This document shows, piece by piece, positions 1 through 8,444 of a stretch of DNA of 64,000 nt. This DNA is from Xanthobacter aminoxidans. GTDB taxonomy: Bacteria; Pseudomonadota; Alphaproteobacteria; Rhizobiales; Xanthobacteraceae. The stretch's first letter is position 1; each line of letters starts with the position of its first letter. The translations under genes were made by a program, and so were the position numbers. The stretch spans positions 124,001-188,000 of the forward strand of contig NZ_JAMJXC010000007.1 of NCBI RefSeq assembly GCF_023571765.1. The letters run 5' to 3'. The notes below the pieces were generated by a model. It did no database searches and had not been told where the DNA came from. It worked only from the letters and a program-made list of their open reading frames with translations.

Positions 1-521
1 CCTCCAAGATCCCGGAGCTGGTGACGGTGATCGCCCCGCGCCATCCCGAGCGCGGGCTGGATGTGGCGGCGCTCGCCCAGGCGGCGGACCTCGCCACCCG
101 CCAGCGCAGCCTCGGCGAGGTGCCGGACCGGGAAACCGACATCTATATCGCCGACACCATCGGCGAGCTGGGCCTGTTCTATCGCATGGCGCCGGTGGTC
201 TTCATGGGCGGCTCGCTGGTGGAGCATGGCGGGCAGAACCCCATCGAGCCGGCGAAGCTCGGCGCGGTGGTGCTGCACGGCCCCCATGTCTGGAACTTCG
301 CCAACATCTACGAGCGGCTCGATGCCGACGAAGGCGCGGCGGAAGTCACCGATGCGCTGGGCATCGCCCGCGCCGCCTATGCCCTCATCAAGGACCCGCA
401 GCTGCACGGCGAGATGGCCGATGCGGCCCACGCCGCCGTGACCTCGCTGGGCGGCGCGCTGGACCGCACGCTGGTCGCCATCGAGCCCTATCTCGTCCAC
501 ATCCGCCTGCAGGCCCGCTGA
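1..521 (+). CDS. waaA: 3-deoxy-D-manno-octulosonic acid (Kdo) transferase, 3' part
   Basis: The gene runs in from the left edge and only its C-terminal ~170 residues are present. The enzyme transfers Kdo from CMP-Kdo to lipid A precursor at the inner membrane. What is visible is the GT-B nucleotide-sugar half, with the family-typical stretch VFMGGSLVEHGGQNPIEPA followed by VLHGPHVWNF, which are hallmark WaaA/KdtA sequences. The stop codon overlaps the start of lpxK by one base (TGATG), so the two lipid A genes are translationally coupled. The N-terminal acceptor half lies outside the window and cannot be assessed. Confidence 0.95.
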   Translation, partial: SKIPELVTVIAPRHPERGLDVAALAQAADLATRQRSLGEVPDRETDIYIADTIGELGLFYRMAPVVFMGGSLVEHGGQNPIEPAKLGAVVLHGPHVWNFANIYERLDADEGAAEVTDALGIARAAYALIKDPQLHGEMADAAHAAVTSLGGALDRTLVAIEPYLVHIRLQAR

Positions 522-1537
522 TGCTGCGCGCGCCCGCCTTCTGGTGGCGCGACCGGCCGGGCCTTGCCGCCGCTCTGCTCTCTCCGGTCGCCGCCGTCAT
601 CGGCGGCGTGGCGCTGCGCCGGCTCGGGGAGGCCGGCGGCATGGTGGACGTGCCGGTGATCTGCATCGGCAATCCCACGGTCGGCGGCGCGGGCAAGACC
701 CCCACCGCCATCGCCCTCATCGAACGGCTCAAGGCGCGCGGGGCGCAGCCCTTCGCCCTGCTGCGCGGCCATGGCGGCAAGGCCAAGGCCCCCCTTCGGG
801 TCGATCCGGCCTCCCACACCGCGGCGGACGTGGGGGACGAAGCCCTGCTGCTCGCCATTCATGCGCCCACCATCGTCGCCGGCGGGGACCGGCTGGGTGG
901 CGCGCGGCTGGCGGTGAAGGCCGGCGCGAGCCATGTGGTGATGGACGACGGCTTCCAGAACCCCTCCCTCCACAAGGATTGCACGCTGCTGGTGATCGAT
1001 GCCGGCGTCGGCGTGGGCAACGGCTGCGTCACCCCGTCCGGGCCGCTGCGCGCGCCGCTGGCTCCGCAGATCGAGAAGGCCGATGCGCTGCTGCTGATCG
1101 GCGACGGCGCGCCGGGCGAGACGGTGGCCGGGCTGGCGCGCGCGGCGGACCTGGCCGTGCTGCACGGGCACCTCGCGCCGGAGCCCTCGGCCGTCGCGGC
1201 GCTAAAGGGCAAGCCCCTCGTCGCCTTCGCCGGCATCGGACGGCCGGAGAAGTTCTTCGCCACGCTGGAGGCGGAAGGGCTCAACGTAGTCGCGCGCCAC
1301 GCCTTCCCCGACCACCATCCCTACCGGACGGACGAGATCGCCCACCTCGCGGCGGAGGCGCGGCGCCTCGGCGCGCGGCTGGTGACGACGCAGAAGGACT
1401 TCGTGCGGATCGGCTTCGCGTTCACGGTCAGCGCGAAGATCGCGAACCTGCCCGTCAGCCTCGCGCTGGACGGGGGCGATCGGCTCGACGCCCTGATCAG
1501 CTGGGCCGAGGCCCGCGTCGCCGCCCGCAGGCTGTAA
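521..1537 (+). CDS. lpxK: Tetraacyldisaccharide 4'-kinase
   Basis: LpxK phosphorylates the 4' position of the tetraacyldisaccharide precursor to give lipid IVA, on the cytoplasmic side of the inner membrane. The 338-residue product has the usual family length. A Walker A loop VGGAGKTP lies at residues 54-61 with K59, preceded by a hydrophobic N-terminal stretch (about residues 15-35) typical of this membrane-associated kinase. DDGFQNPSLHKD (about residues 140-151) is the conserved segment after the P-loop. The ATG overlaps the waaA stop by one base. This end of the waaA-lpxK operon is followed by a convergent gene. Confidence 0.96.
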   Translation: MLRAPAFWWRDRPGLAAALLSPVAAVIGGVALRRLGEAGGMVDVPVICIGNPTVGGAGKTPTAIALIERLKARGAQPFALLRGHGGKAKAPLRVDPASHTAADVGDEALLLAIHAPTIVAGGDRLGGARLAVKAGASHVVMDDGFQNPSLHKDCTLLVIDAGVGVGNGCVTPSGPLRAPLAPQIEKADALLLIGDGAPGETVAGLARAADLAVLHGHLAPEPSAVAALKGKPLVAFAGIGRPEKFFATLEAEGLNVVARHAFPDHHPYRTDEIAHLAAEARRLGARLVTTQKDFVRIGFAFTVSAKIANLPVSLALDGGDRLDALISWAEARVAARRL

Positions 1538-1549
1538 GGCTGGACCGGC

Positions 1550-1921
1550 TCAGTGCCGCCGGGCGAGCAGCGCGGTCGCCGCCACCATCAGCCAGCCCAG
1601 GATCATCAGGCTGCCGCCGAATGGCGCGCTCCCGCCCAGGAGCTTGACGTCCATCAAGGCCCGCGCGGCAAGATCGCCCGAAAAGAGAAGCGTGCCGAGC
1701 GCGATGGCGCTGGCCCCCACCTTCAGCAGCACGCCCCCGTGCGTGAGCTGGAGGGCAAGAGCGACCAGCGCCGCCAGCGTCGCGGCGTTGAACAGCAGGA
1801 AGTGCGACGCGGTCTCAAGGTTGGTGCCCCCGCCCACATGGGCCGCAGCAGCCGCAGCCGCGACACCGGCCGCACCGAACAGGCCGGCAAGAAGGACGAG
1901 AAGACGGGTCCAGAGGTCCAT
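1550..1921 (-). CDS. DUF423 family small membrane protein
   Basis: A 123-residue, very hydrophobic protein with four predicted membrane segments. It opens with MDLWTRLLVLLAGLFGA and contains SHFLLFNAATLAAL and LFSGDLAARAL, the pattern of the DUF423 (YgdD-like) family, whose function is unknown. I chose the ATG at 1921 because the frame upstream is arginine/proline-rich low-complexity sequence with no membrane character. The gene converges on lpxK with a 12-base gap and is divergent from acs. Function cannot be stated beyond inner-membrane location. Confidence 0.82.
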   Translation of the reverse strand: MDLWTRLLVLLAGLFGAAGVAAAAAAAHVGGGTNLETASHFLLFNAATLAALVALALQLTHGGVLLKVGASAIALGTLLFSGDLAARALMDVKLLGGSAPFGGSLMILGWLMVAATALLARRH

Positions 1922-2116
1922 CGGGTGTATCCTGTCGGGCGTTTGCCGGGGCGTTTCCTGGGGCGTTTTTTGCGGGCGCATCGCGGGCGTTTGTCTATAC
2001 GCCCGGCGGGCGGATCGCGGGAGCCGCGCCGGCTGCGGCATCGCGCGCCGCCACGGCGGTGCGCACCCCGGGGACCAACCAAGGGCTATGAGCCCAAAGT
2101 CTTGACCGGCGGTGCC

Positions 2117-2145
2117 TTGTGAAGCGTCGAGGCGCTCAGCATAAT
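2117..2145 (+). promoter_or_regulatory. Candidate sigma70-type promoter for acs
   Basis: TTGTGA (2117-2122) and CATAAT (2140-2145) are separated by 17 bases and lie about 75 bases before the acs start. This is a plausible housekeeping promoter in the otherwise gene-free 1922-2220 interval. It is sequence inspection only; no transcription start is known. Confidence 0.45.
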
Positions 2146-2220
2146 CCGCCCCAACCAAGGCGGGTACCGCCGTGAATGATGGACAGCGGACGAAGCGGTC
2201 CGCGCGAGGGAGGCAGAAGA

Positions 2221-4173
2221 ATGTCCGACAAGGTCTATGACGTTCCGTCCCAGTGGGCCCAGAAAGCCTATGTGGACGACGCGCACTACAAGTCCATGTA
2301 TGCCGCCTCGGTCAACGACCCGAACGCCTTCTGGGGCGAGCACGGCAAAAGGATCGACTGGTTCACGCCCTACACGAAGGTGAAGAACACTTCGTATGAC
2401 CCGGGCCACGTCTCCATCAAGTGGTTCGAGGACGGCGTGACAAACGTCGCCTACAATTGCGTGGACCGGCACCTCGAGACCCGCGGCGACCAGGTGGCCA
2501 TCATCTGGGAAGGCGACAGCCCCGACGAGAGCCGCAAGATCACCTATCGTGAGCTGTCCTCCGAGGTGAACAAGCTCGCCAACGTGCTGCGCAACCGCGG
2601 CGTGGAGAAGGGCGACCGCGTCACCATCTATCTGCCGATGATCCCCGAGGCGGCGTTCGCCATGCTCGCCTGCGCGCGGCTCGGCGCCATTCACTCCATC
2701 GTGTTCGGCGGCTTCTCGCCGGACAGCCTCGGCGGGCGCATCGCCGATTGCGGCTCCAAGGTCGTCATCACCGCCGACGAGGGCCTGCGCGGCGGCCGCA
2801 AGGTGCCGCTGAAGGCCAATGTGGACGCGGCCGTGAACCAGATCGACGGCGGCGTGGACCACGTGATCGTGGTGCGCCGCACCGGCGGCAAGGTGGACAT
2901 GACCCCCGGCCGCGACGTCTATTACGACGAAGCCGCCGCCATGGTGACGGACGAATGCCCGGCCGAGCCGATGAATGCGGAAGATCCGCTGTTCATCCTC
3001 TACACCTCCGGCTCCACCGGCAAGCCGAAGGGCGTGCTGCACACCACCGGCGGCTATCTCGTCTATGCGTCCATGACGCATCAGTACGTGTTCGACTATC
3101 ACCCCGGCGACATCTACTGGTGCACCGCTGACGTGGGCTGGGTGACGGGTCATTCCTACATCGTCTATGGCCCGCTCGCGAACGGCGCCACCACGCTCAT
3201 GTTCGAGGGCATCCCGAACTATCCGAGCGTGTCCCGCTTCTGGGACGTGATCGACAAGCATCAGGTCTCGATCTTCTACACCGCCCCCACCGCCATCCGC
3301 TCGCTGATGCAGGCGGGCGAGGAGCCGGTGAAGCGCACCTCCCGCGCCTCCCTGCGCCTGCTCGGCTCGGTGGGCGAGCCCATCAATCCGGAGGCCTGGG
3401 AGTGGTACTACCGCGTGGTCGGCGAGGAGCGCTGCCCCATCGTCGATACGTGGTGGCAGACCGAGACCGGCGGCATCCTCATCACCCCCCTGCCCGGCGC
3501 GACGAAGCTCAAGCCCGGCTCGGCCACCCGTCCCTTCTTCGGCGTGCAGCCGGAAGTGGTGGATGCGGCGGGCGGCGTGCTGGAAGGCGCCTGCGAGGGC
3601 AACCTCGTGATCGCCGACTCGTGGCCGGGCCAGATGCGCACGGTCTATGGCGACCATGAGCGCTTCGAGCAGACCTACTTCGCGACCTATCCCGGCAAGT
3701 ACTTCACCGGCGACGGCTGCCGCCGCGACGCGGACGGCTTCTACTGGATCACCGGCCGTGTGGACGACGTCATCAACGTCTCCGGCCACCGCATGGGCAC
3801 GGCGGAGGTGGAAAGCGCCCTCGTCGCCCATCCGAAGGTGTCCGAGGCCGCCGTGGTCGGCTTCCCGCACGACATCAAGGGCCAGGGCATCTATGCCTAT
3901 GTCACCCTGATGGACGGCGAGGAGCCCACCGAGGAGCTGCGCAAGGAGCTGGTGGCCTGGGTGCGCCGGGAAATCGGCCCCATCGCCTCGCCCGACCTGA
4001 TCCAGTTCGCGCCGGGCCTGCCCAAGACCCGCTCGGGCAAGATCATGCGCCGCATCCTGCGCAAGATCGCGGAAGATCAGTTCGACAGCCTCGGCGACAC
4101 CTCGACGCTGGCCGATCCCGGCGTGGTGGAAGACCTCATCAGCAACCGCCAGAACAAGCGCGACGCGGCCTGA
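2221..4173 (+). CDS. acs: Acetyl-CoA synthetase
   Basis: Acs activates acetate to acetyl-AMP and then acetyl-CoA in the cytosol. The 650-residue length equals the family norm. Visible motifs are the adenylation P-loop [11 protein letters not shown], the core [10 protein letters not shown], the hinge [18 protein letters not shown] and [18 protein letters not shown], and the C-terminal lysine in [11 protein letters not shown] (K607), the residue that protein acetyltransferases modify in this family. I chose the ATG at 2221, which has a GGAGG ribosome site 8 bases upstream, over an ATG 45 bases earlier. The gene is monocistronic and is followed by a terminator at 4340. Confidence 0.97.
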   Translation: MSDKVYDVPSQWAQKAYVDDAHYKSMYAASVNDPNAFWGEHGKRIDWFTPYTKVKNTSYDPGHVSIKWFEDGVTNVAYNCVDRHLETRGDQVAIIWEGDSPDESRKITYRELSSEVNKLANVLRNRGVEKGDRVTIYLPMIPEAAFAMLACARLGAIHSIVFGGFSPDSLGGRIADCGSKVVITADEGLRGGRKVPLKANVDAAVNQIDGGVDHVIVVRRTGGKVDMTPGRDVYYDEAAAMVTDECPAEPMNAEDPLFILYTSGSTGKPKGVLHTTGGYLVYASMTHQYVFDYHPGDIYWCTADVGWVTGHSYIVYGPLANGATTLMFEGIPNYPSVSRFWDVIDKHQVSIFYTAPTAIRSLMQAGEEPVKRTSRASLRLLGSVGEPINPEAWEWYYRVVGEERCPIVDTWWQTETGGILITPLPGATKLKPGSATRPFFGVQPEVVDAAGGVLEGACEGNLVIADSWPGQMRTVYGDHERFEQTYFATYPGKYFTGDGCRRDADGFYWITGRVDDVINVSGHRMGTAEVESALVAHPKVSEAAVVGFPHDIKGQGIYAYVTLMDGEEPTEELRKELVAWVRREIGPIASPDLIQFAPGLPKTRSGKIMRRILRKIAEDQFDSLGDTSTLADPGVVEDLISNRQNKRDAA

Positions 4174-4203
4174 GGGCACGTCTCAGGCGCCCTTCATCGT
4201 CTC

Positions 4204-4314
4204 CGTCATGGCCCGGCGCGTCCGGGCCATCCACCGGGCCGATGGAGCGGTGGGACGGACGAAGATCCAGCCCGGCCGCACCGTGGATCCCCCGGATGAA
4301 CCGGGGGATGACGG
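4204..4314. repeat. Dispersed palindromic repeat, family A copy 1 (diverged)
   Basis: About 111 bp bounded by CGTCATGG and ATGACGG, with two nested arms (GGCCCGGCGCGTCCGGGCC and CCCCCGGATGAACCGGGGG). It has the same layout as the copies at 18097, 21454, 23751 and 28344. It sits between the acs stop and its terminator and contains no gene. Confidence 0.75.
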
Positions 4315-4339
4315 CGGTGAAAGCGAAACCAGGACCAAG

Positions 4340-4370
4340 CCGGCGTCCCTCGGGGCGCCGGTTTTCTTTT
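4340..4370 (+). terminator. Rho-independent terminator downstream of acs
   Basis: The stem CCGGCG (4340-4345) pairs with CGCCGG (4356-4361) and is followed by GTTTTCTTTT. It lies about 170 bases past the acs stop, beyond the repeat. Confidence 0.7.
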
Positions 4371-4467
4371 GGCACTGGCGCACAAGAAAAAACCGGACGT
4401 TCGCGAGAACGCCCGGCGGGAGGAATGCGACGATCATGGAAGCGGCGAGGGGGGCTCGCCGCGCCGC

Positions 4468-4740
4468 TCAGTGCGAGCGGCTGACCACGGTGTATTCGCC
4501 GGCGGCGACCCGCTCGGCGACGCGCGCCATATATTCGGAGCTGGCGGCCTCGCCATAGGTGGCGACGAGGCTGCGCAGGGCGGTGAAGAGCGCGGCCTGC
4601 ACCAGGCAGTCCTCGTCCAGCCCTTCGCGCACGGCCTCGACCCACGCATCGTTCAGATAGGTCAAGGCGGCGTGGCGGTCATCGGCGGCCATGTCCGAGA
4701 TTTCGGGCAGGTCGATGACGGGGTTGGTCAAGGTGGACAC
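4468..4740 (-). CDS. Conserved-looking small protein of unknown function
   Basis: A 90-residue acidic, soluble, mostly helical protein beginning MSTLTNPVIDLPEISDMAAD. I do not recognise a family. It starts at GTG 4740 with GGAGG about 8 bases upstream, which together with normal third-position GC makes it a believable gene. It has no membrane segment, no signal peptide and no cysteine pair; a single Cys lies in DEDCLVQAALF. It is monocistronic, convergent with acs and upstream-adjacent to the TIGR02301-like gene on the same strand. No function is assigned. Confidence 0.7.
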   Translation of the reverse strand: MSTLTNPVIDLPEISDMAADDRHAALTYLNDAWVEAVREGLDEDCLVQAALFTALRSLVATYGEAASSEYMARVAERVAAGEYTVVSRSH

Positions 4741-4845
4741 GTTTGGCTGCCTCCACGCCGCAGAACCGAACGGCGCACCGGATATCTAGCACTTCACGCT
4801 GGGGGATTCAGGCGAGTTCTGACCAAAAGGTTAACACGAAAGGGG

Positions 4846-5247
4846 TCAATTCCCCCCATACCTCACCACGATTTCGTGAGTGAGGCGCCCGCCCTCGTCG
4901 AGCTGGCGATCCACCGCCATGTGCGCCGCCGGCGTGCAGCTGCGATAGACCTCGGCATAGCTAGAATAGCCCCGGTTGAAACTGGCGATGATCTTGGAGC
5001 GGCGGGCGTCCGAGGGCTGCTCGGTATCGATGAGCGCCTGCATCTCGTTGCGCCAGCGCTGCGCCTCGGCGGTGACTCCGCACAAGGGCCGCAGGTAATG
5101 CAGGGCGCCGAGAATTTCCGCGAGGCGCATCAGGTCGCCGTCATAGGGCGGGGGCGCGCCTTCCGTCGGCCCGGCGGCGCGGGACGCGGCGGGGCCGGCG
5201 AGCACGAGGCCGGCAGTCAGGAGAAGGGCGAGCGCGCGCATCATCAT
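4846..5247 (-). CDS. TIGR02301-type secreted protein
   Basis: A 133-residue protein with a signal peptide (MMMRALALLLTAGLVLAG, cleavage near SRAA-GPT) and then a conserved core: YDGDLMRLAEILGALHYLRPLC, EAQRWRNEM, and ASFNRGYSSYAEVYRSC. This is the signature of the alphaproteobacterial TIGR02301 family, which is of unknown function and often lies beside a Nudix hydrolase, as it does here. Two cysteines (C56 and C104) could form a periplasmic disulfide. I took the first of three consecutive ATGs. It lies 59 bases downstream of the Nudix gene on the same strand, so the two may be co-transcribed. Confidence 0.82.
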   Translation of the reverse strand: MMMRALALLLTAGLVLAGPAASRAAGPTEGAPPPYDGDLMRLAEILGALHYLRPLCGVTAEAQRWRNEMQALIDTEQPSDARRSKIIASFNRGYSSYAEVYRSCTPAAHMAVDRQLDEGGRLTHEIVVRYGGN

Positions 5248-5306
5248 GGTTCCGCCGCCACTCCTGCGGCGCGCGGCGCGCGCGGTCAAGGGGGCCAACC
5301 GGCGGT

Positions 5307-5771
5307 TCACATCTCGCCCATCAGGAGCGCGGCCTTGGCCACCACCTCGGCGAGCCCCTCGGTGGTGGTGAGGGCGGCGACCTCGTTGGGCCGGAACCAG
5401 CCGACCTCGGCGGCTTCCGCGCCGGGCTTCGGCTCCCCGCCGCGCCAGCGGGCGGCGTGGGCGAGCACCACGAAATGGGCCTTCAGCTCCCCCTCCCGGT
5501 TGCGCACGATGATGTCGCGGGCGGCGGCGAGGCCGACGATCTCGGCCTCGACCCCAACCTCTTCCATCAACTCGCGCACGGCGGCCTCGGCCACCGTCTC
5601 GCCCGGCTCCACCCGTCCGCCCGGCAGGCTCCACAACCCGGCGCCGGGATTGGCGGCGCGGCGGGCGAGCAGCACGAGGGGGCCGCGGAACACGGCGGCG
5701 CTGGCGGCGAGCGTCGGGCGCACCTCCACCCGCGGGGGAACGGCCGTTGCGCTTTCCAGGGTGTCGGACAT
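5307..5771 (-). CDS. Nudix hydrolase
   Basis: A 154-residue cytosolic Nudix enzyme. The Nudix box is complete: G52 x5 E58 x7 R66-E67-L-M-E70-E71-V-G73, so the metal-binding glutamates are present. Such enzymes cleave nucleoside diphosphates linked to another group (NDP sugars, ADP-ribose or oxidised nucleotides); the sequence does not fix the substrate. The frame is open far upstream, but the ATG at 5771 matches the usual N-terminus just before the VEVRPTLAASAAVF strand. The gene is divergent from the HD hydrolase gene. Confidence 0.92.
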   Translation of the reverse strand: MSDTLESATAVPPRVEVRPTLAASAAVFRGPLVLLARRAANPGAGLWSLPGGRVEPGETVAEAAVRELMEEVGVEAEIVGLAAARDIIVRNREGELKAHFVVLAHAARWRGGEPKPGAEAAEVGWFRPNEVAALTTTEGLAEVVAKAALLMGEM

Positions 5772-5871
5772 GAAGGATCTCGGGCGAGGCGATGCAGCCG
5801 GAGCCGTGACGGGCGGCTTGTGAGGTTTCGGCCGGAGCTTACCTTTCCCCGATCCGAGGAGCACGCGATTC

Positions 5872-6531
5872 GTGACTGAGCCAGACGTCCCCGCCCAACC
5901 CGTTGCCAAACCCGTTGCAAAGACGACCTCCCGTCGAGCCGGCGCCGCGCCGCGCGCATGGCAGCGCATGCTCTCCGGCCGCCGGCTCGACCTGCTCGAC
6001 CCCTCCCCCCTCGACGTGGAGATCGAGGACATCGCCCACGGCCTCGCCCGCGTGGCGCGCTGGAACGGCCAGACATCGGGCGCCAACATCTTCTCCGTGG
6101 CCCAGCATTCCCTGCTGGTGGAGAAGATTTCCCGCCGCACCCATCCGGACCTGGACGCCCGCTGGCGCCTGTGCGTGCTGCTGCACGACGCACCGGAATA
6201 CGTCATCGGCGACATGATCTCCCCATTCAAGGCGGTGCTGGGGGGCGACTACAAGACCGTGGAGGCGCGCCTCCTCAATGCCATCTGCGTGCGTTTCTCT
6301 CTGCCGGTGGGCTGGCCCGATCAACTTTTGAAGATCGTCAAGGCGGCGGACCGCGCCTCGGCCTATTTCGAGGCGACGCGTCTGGCGGGATTTGCGGAAG
6401 AGGAGGCGAAAGCCTTCTTCGGCCGCCCCGCCCGCCTCGACGCTGGGGTGGAAAAGGACTATCTCACCCCATGGGAGGCGGAAACGGCGAAAGCCCGTTT
6501 CCTCAAGAGATTCGAGGAGCTTGCGCCATGA
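5872..6531 (+). CDS. HD-domain hydrolase, YfbR-like
   Basis: A 219-residue HD-superfamily phosphohydrolase. Metal ligands are visible as H79 in SVAQHSLLVE, H105-D106 in LLHDAPEYVIGD, and a later Asp in KAADRASAYFEA, the pattern of the YfbR/5'-deoxynucleotidase-like HD group. It opens with a charged, probably disordered ~30 residues. I chose GTG 5872, preceded by GAGGAG at about 11 bases. Its stop overlaps the ATG of the next gene (ATGA), so the two are translationally coupled. The exact substrate is unknown; nucleotide monophosphates are likely from the family. Confidence 0.85.
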   Translation: MTEPDVPAQPVAKPVAKTTSRRAGAAPRAWQRMLSGRRLDLLDPSPLDVEIEDIAHGLARVARWNGQTSGANIFSVAQHSLLVEKISRRTHPDLDARWRLCVLLHDAPEYVIGDMISPFKAVLGGDYKTVEARLLNAICVRFSLPVGWPDQLLKIVKAADRASAYFEATRLAGFAEEEAKAFFGRPARLDAGVEKDYLTPWEAETAKARFLKRFEELAP

Positions 6532-7034
6532 TCCATGTCTGCTCCCTCGCCAAGCTGCACGATACGGTCGCCACGACCGGCGCGCGGCATGTCATCACCC
6601 TCATCAATGGCGGCACGGTGCTGACCCGGCCGAGCAACGTCGACCCCACCAACCACCTCTTCCTCGGCATCAACGACATCGCCGAGGAGATCGAGGGGCT
6701 GGTGGCGCCGGGCGAGGCGCACATGCTCGAACTGTTCGAGTTCGTGCGCGCCTGGCCGCGCCAGACGCCGCTGGTGATCCATTGCTATGCCGGCATCTCG
6801 CGCTCCACGGCGGCAGCCTATGCCACCCTCTGCGCGCTGTTGCCGGATCGCGACGAGATGGAGCTGGCCCAGCGCCTGCGCCACGCCTCGCCCACCGCGA
6901 CGCCGAACCCGCGCATCGTGTCGCTCGCCGATGCAGCGTTGCAGCGGGAGGGCCGGATGGTTGCCGCCATTCACTCTATCGGTCGCGGCGCCGATGCCTT
7001 CGAGGGCGAGCCCTTCTCCCTGCCGGTAGCCTGA
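6528..7034 (+). CDS. Tyrosine/dual-specificity phosphatase-like protein
   Basis: A 168-residue protein with a classical CX5R phosphatase loop, HCYAGISR (C86 and R92), following the strand TPLVI and an acidic LGINDIAEEIEG region that could supply the general acid. Similar small proteins are annotated as protein tyrosine phosphatases; the substrate could be a phosphoprotein, nucleotide or lipid phosphate. The ATG at 6528 overlaps the HD gene stop by four bases, and this obligatory pairing suggests a shared phosphate-removal pathway. There is no signal peptide, so it is cytosolic. Confidence 0.85.
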   Translation: MIHVCSLAKLHDTVATTGARHVITLINGGTVLTRPSNVDPTNHLFLGINDIAEEIEGLVAPGEAHMLELFEFVRAWPRQTPLVIHCYAGISRSTAAAYATLCALLPDRDEMELAQRLRHASPTATPNPRIVSLADAALQREGRMVAAIHSIGRGADAFEGEPFSLPVA

Positions 7035-7254
7035 GTGGCGCCGCAGACTGGGCGGGACCGCGCGCGATCTCAGCTCTGCATCGCGCGCGCAGCACCAGTG
7101 CCGGCTGCGCGCGCGCCCCACTCGCGAGCATGGCGGGCATTGGCTATGTTGCGCCGCAACTTATCCCCGACAGACTGAGCTGCGGGCCTCTGGGCGCCTC
7201 TTCGCCAGCCCGCGCCGTCTGCCCTGCCCCGGCCGCCCCGGCCAGAGACCGCCC

Positions 7255-8439
7255 ATGCCCGCTTCCGCCCCGAGCCCGAACCAGCTGGGCTTCGCCCGCA
7301 TCTTCGCCATGGCCGCCGCTGCCGGCGTCGCCGTGGCGAACATCTATTACAACCAGCCCATGCTGGCGGTGATGGAGGCGGACCTGCCCGGCCCGCTGAC
7401 GCCGCTGGTGCCCACCGTGACGCAGCTCGGCTATGCCGCCGGCCTGTTCCTGCTGGTGCCTTTGGCCGATCAGATGGAGCGGCGGCGGCTTATTGTCCTG
7501 CATTTCGTCGCCGTGGCGGCGGCCGCCGCGTTATCGGCCTTGGCGCAGGGCCCGCTGGCGCTGCTCGCGGCTTCGCTGCTGCTCGGCCTCGGCTCCACGG
7601 TGGCGCAGCAGATCGTGCCGTTCGCCGCCCATCTCGCGCCGCCGGAGAAGCGCGGGGCGACGGTGGGCACCGTGCTGTCCGGCATCCTCGCCGGGATCCT
7701 GCTCAGCCGCACGCTGGCCGGCTTCGTCGCCGCCCACGCGGGCTGGCGCGCCATGTTCTGGCTGGCGGTGCCCATGGCGCTCGCCGCCGCGGCGCTGATG
7801 GCGGCCATGCTCCCCCGCAGCAAGCCGGAGGGCGGGCTGAGCTATGCCAGCCTCATGGGCTCGCTCCTCGGCTTGTGGAATGAGTTCCCGACGCTGCGGC
7901 GGGCGGCGATCACGCAGGCGCTGATCTTCGCCTCCTTCATCGCCTTCTGGACCATCCTCGCCTTCCGGCTGGAAGGGCCGCCCTTCGGTCTCGGCTCGGA
8001 GGCCGCCGGCCTGTTCGGCATCCTCGGGCTGGTGGGCGTGCTCGCCGCGCCGCTGTTCGGCCGCTTCACCGACCGGCGGGGACCGTCCAGCGTGGTGGTG
8101 CTCGGCGCCGTGCTGGCGCTCGCCGCGTGGCTGTTCTTCTCGCTTTGGCCGCAACTGGCGGGCCTTGCCGTGGGTGTGGTGCTGATCGACCTCGGCATCC
8201 AGAGCGCGCTGGTGGGCAACCAGCACCGCATCTTCGCCCTGCGGCCGGCGGCACGGGCGCGGCTCAACACCATCCTCGTGGGCACCATGTTCCTCGGCGG
8301 CGCCTTCGGCTCGGCTGTCGCCACGATGGCCTGGACATGGGGCGGATGGGCCGCCGTCTGTGCCACCGGGCTCATCCTGTGCGTGGGGGCGCTGGTCATC
8401 ACGCTGGTCGCCGGGCGGGGCGCCTCGGCCAGGGCCTGA
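7255..8439 (+). CDS. MFS transporter (YnfM/NepI-like drug or metabolite exporter)
   Basis: A 394-residue major facilitator with about 12 membrane segments. The N-terminus carries the VANIYYNQPML signature of a large proteobacterial MFS subfamily annotated as arabinose/drug exporters, and PLADQMERRRLI is the loop 2-3 motif A. The central cytoplasmic loop lies around residues 195-215. It starts at ATG 7255 after a 220-base intergenic stretch in which I see no gene. Substrate unknown. The gene converges on the TPR-methyltransferase gene with five bases between stops. Confidence 0.9.
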   Translation: MPASAPSPNQLGFARIFAMAAAAGVAVANIYYNQPMLAVMEADLPGPLTPLVPTVTQLGYAAGLFLLVPLADQMERRRLIVLHFVAVAAAAALSALAQGPLALLAASLLLGLGSTVAQQIVPFAAHLAPPEKRGATVGTVLSGILAGILLSRTLAGFVAAHAGWRAMFWLAVPMALAAAALMAAMLPRSKPEGGLSYASLMGSLLGLWNEFPTLRRAAITQALIFASFIAFWTILAFRLEGPPFGLGSEAAGLFGILGLVGVLAAPLFGRFTDRRGPSSVVVLGAVLALAAWLFFSLWPQLAGLAVGVVLIDLGIQSALVGNQHRIFALRPAARARLNTILVGTMFLGGAFGSAVATMAWTWGGWAAVCATGLILCVGALVITLVAGRGASARA

Positions 8440-8444
8440 ACGGC

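Noticed and set aside
2086-4179. A ~697-codon open frame antisense to acs
   Set aside because: It lies opposite a gene with all acetyl-CoA synthetase motifs. Its His/Gly/Ala/Arg-heavy composition is the usual mirror of GC-rich coding DNA.
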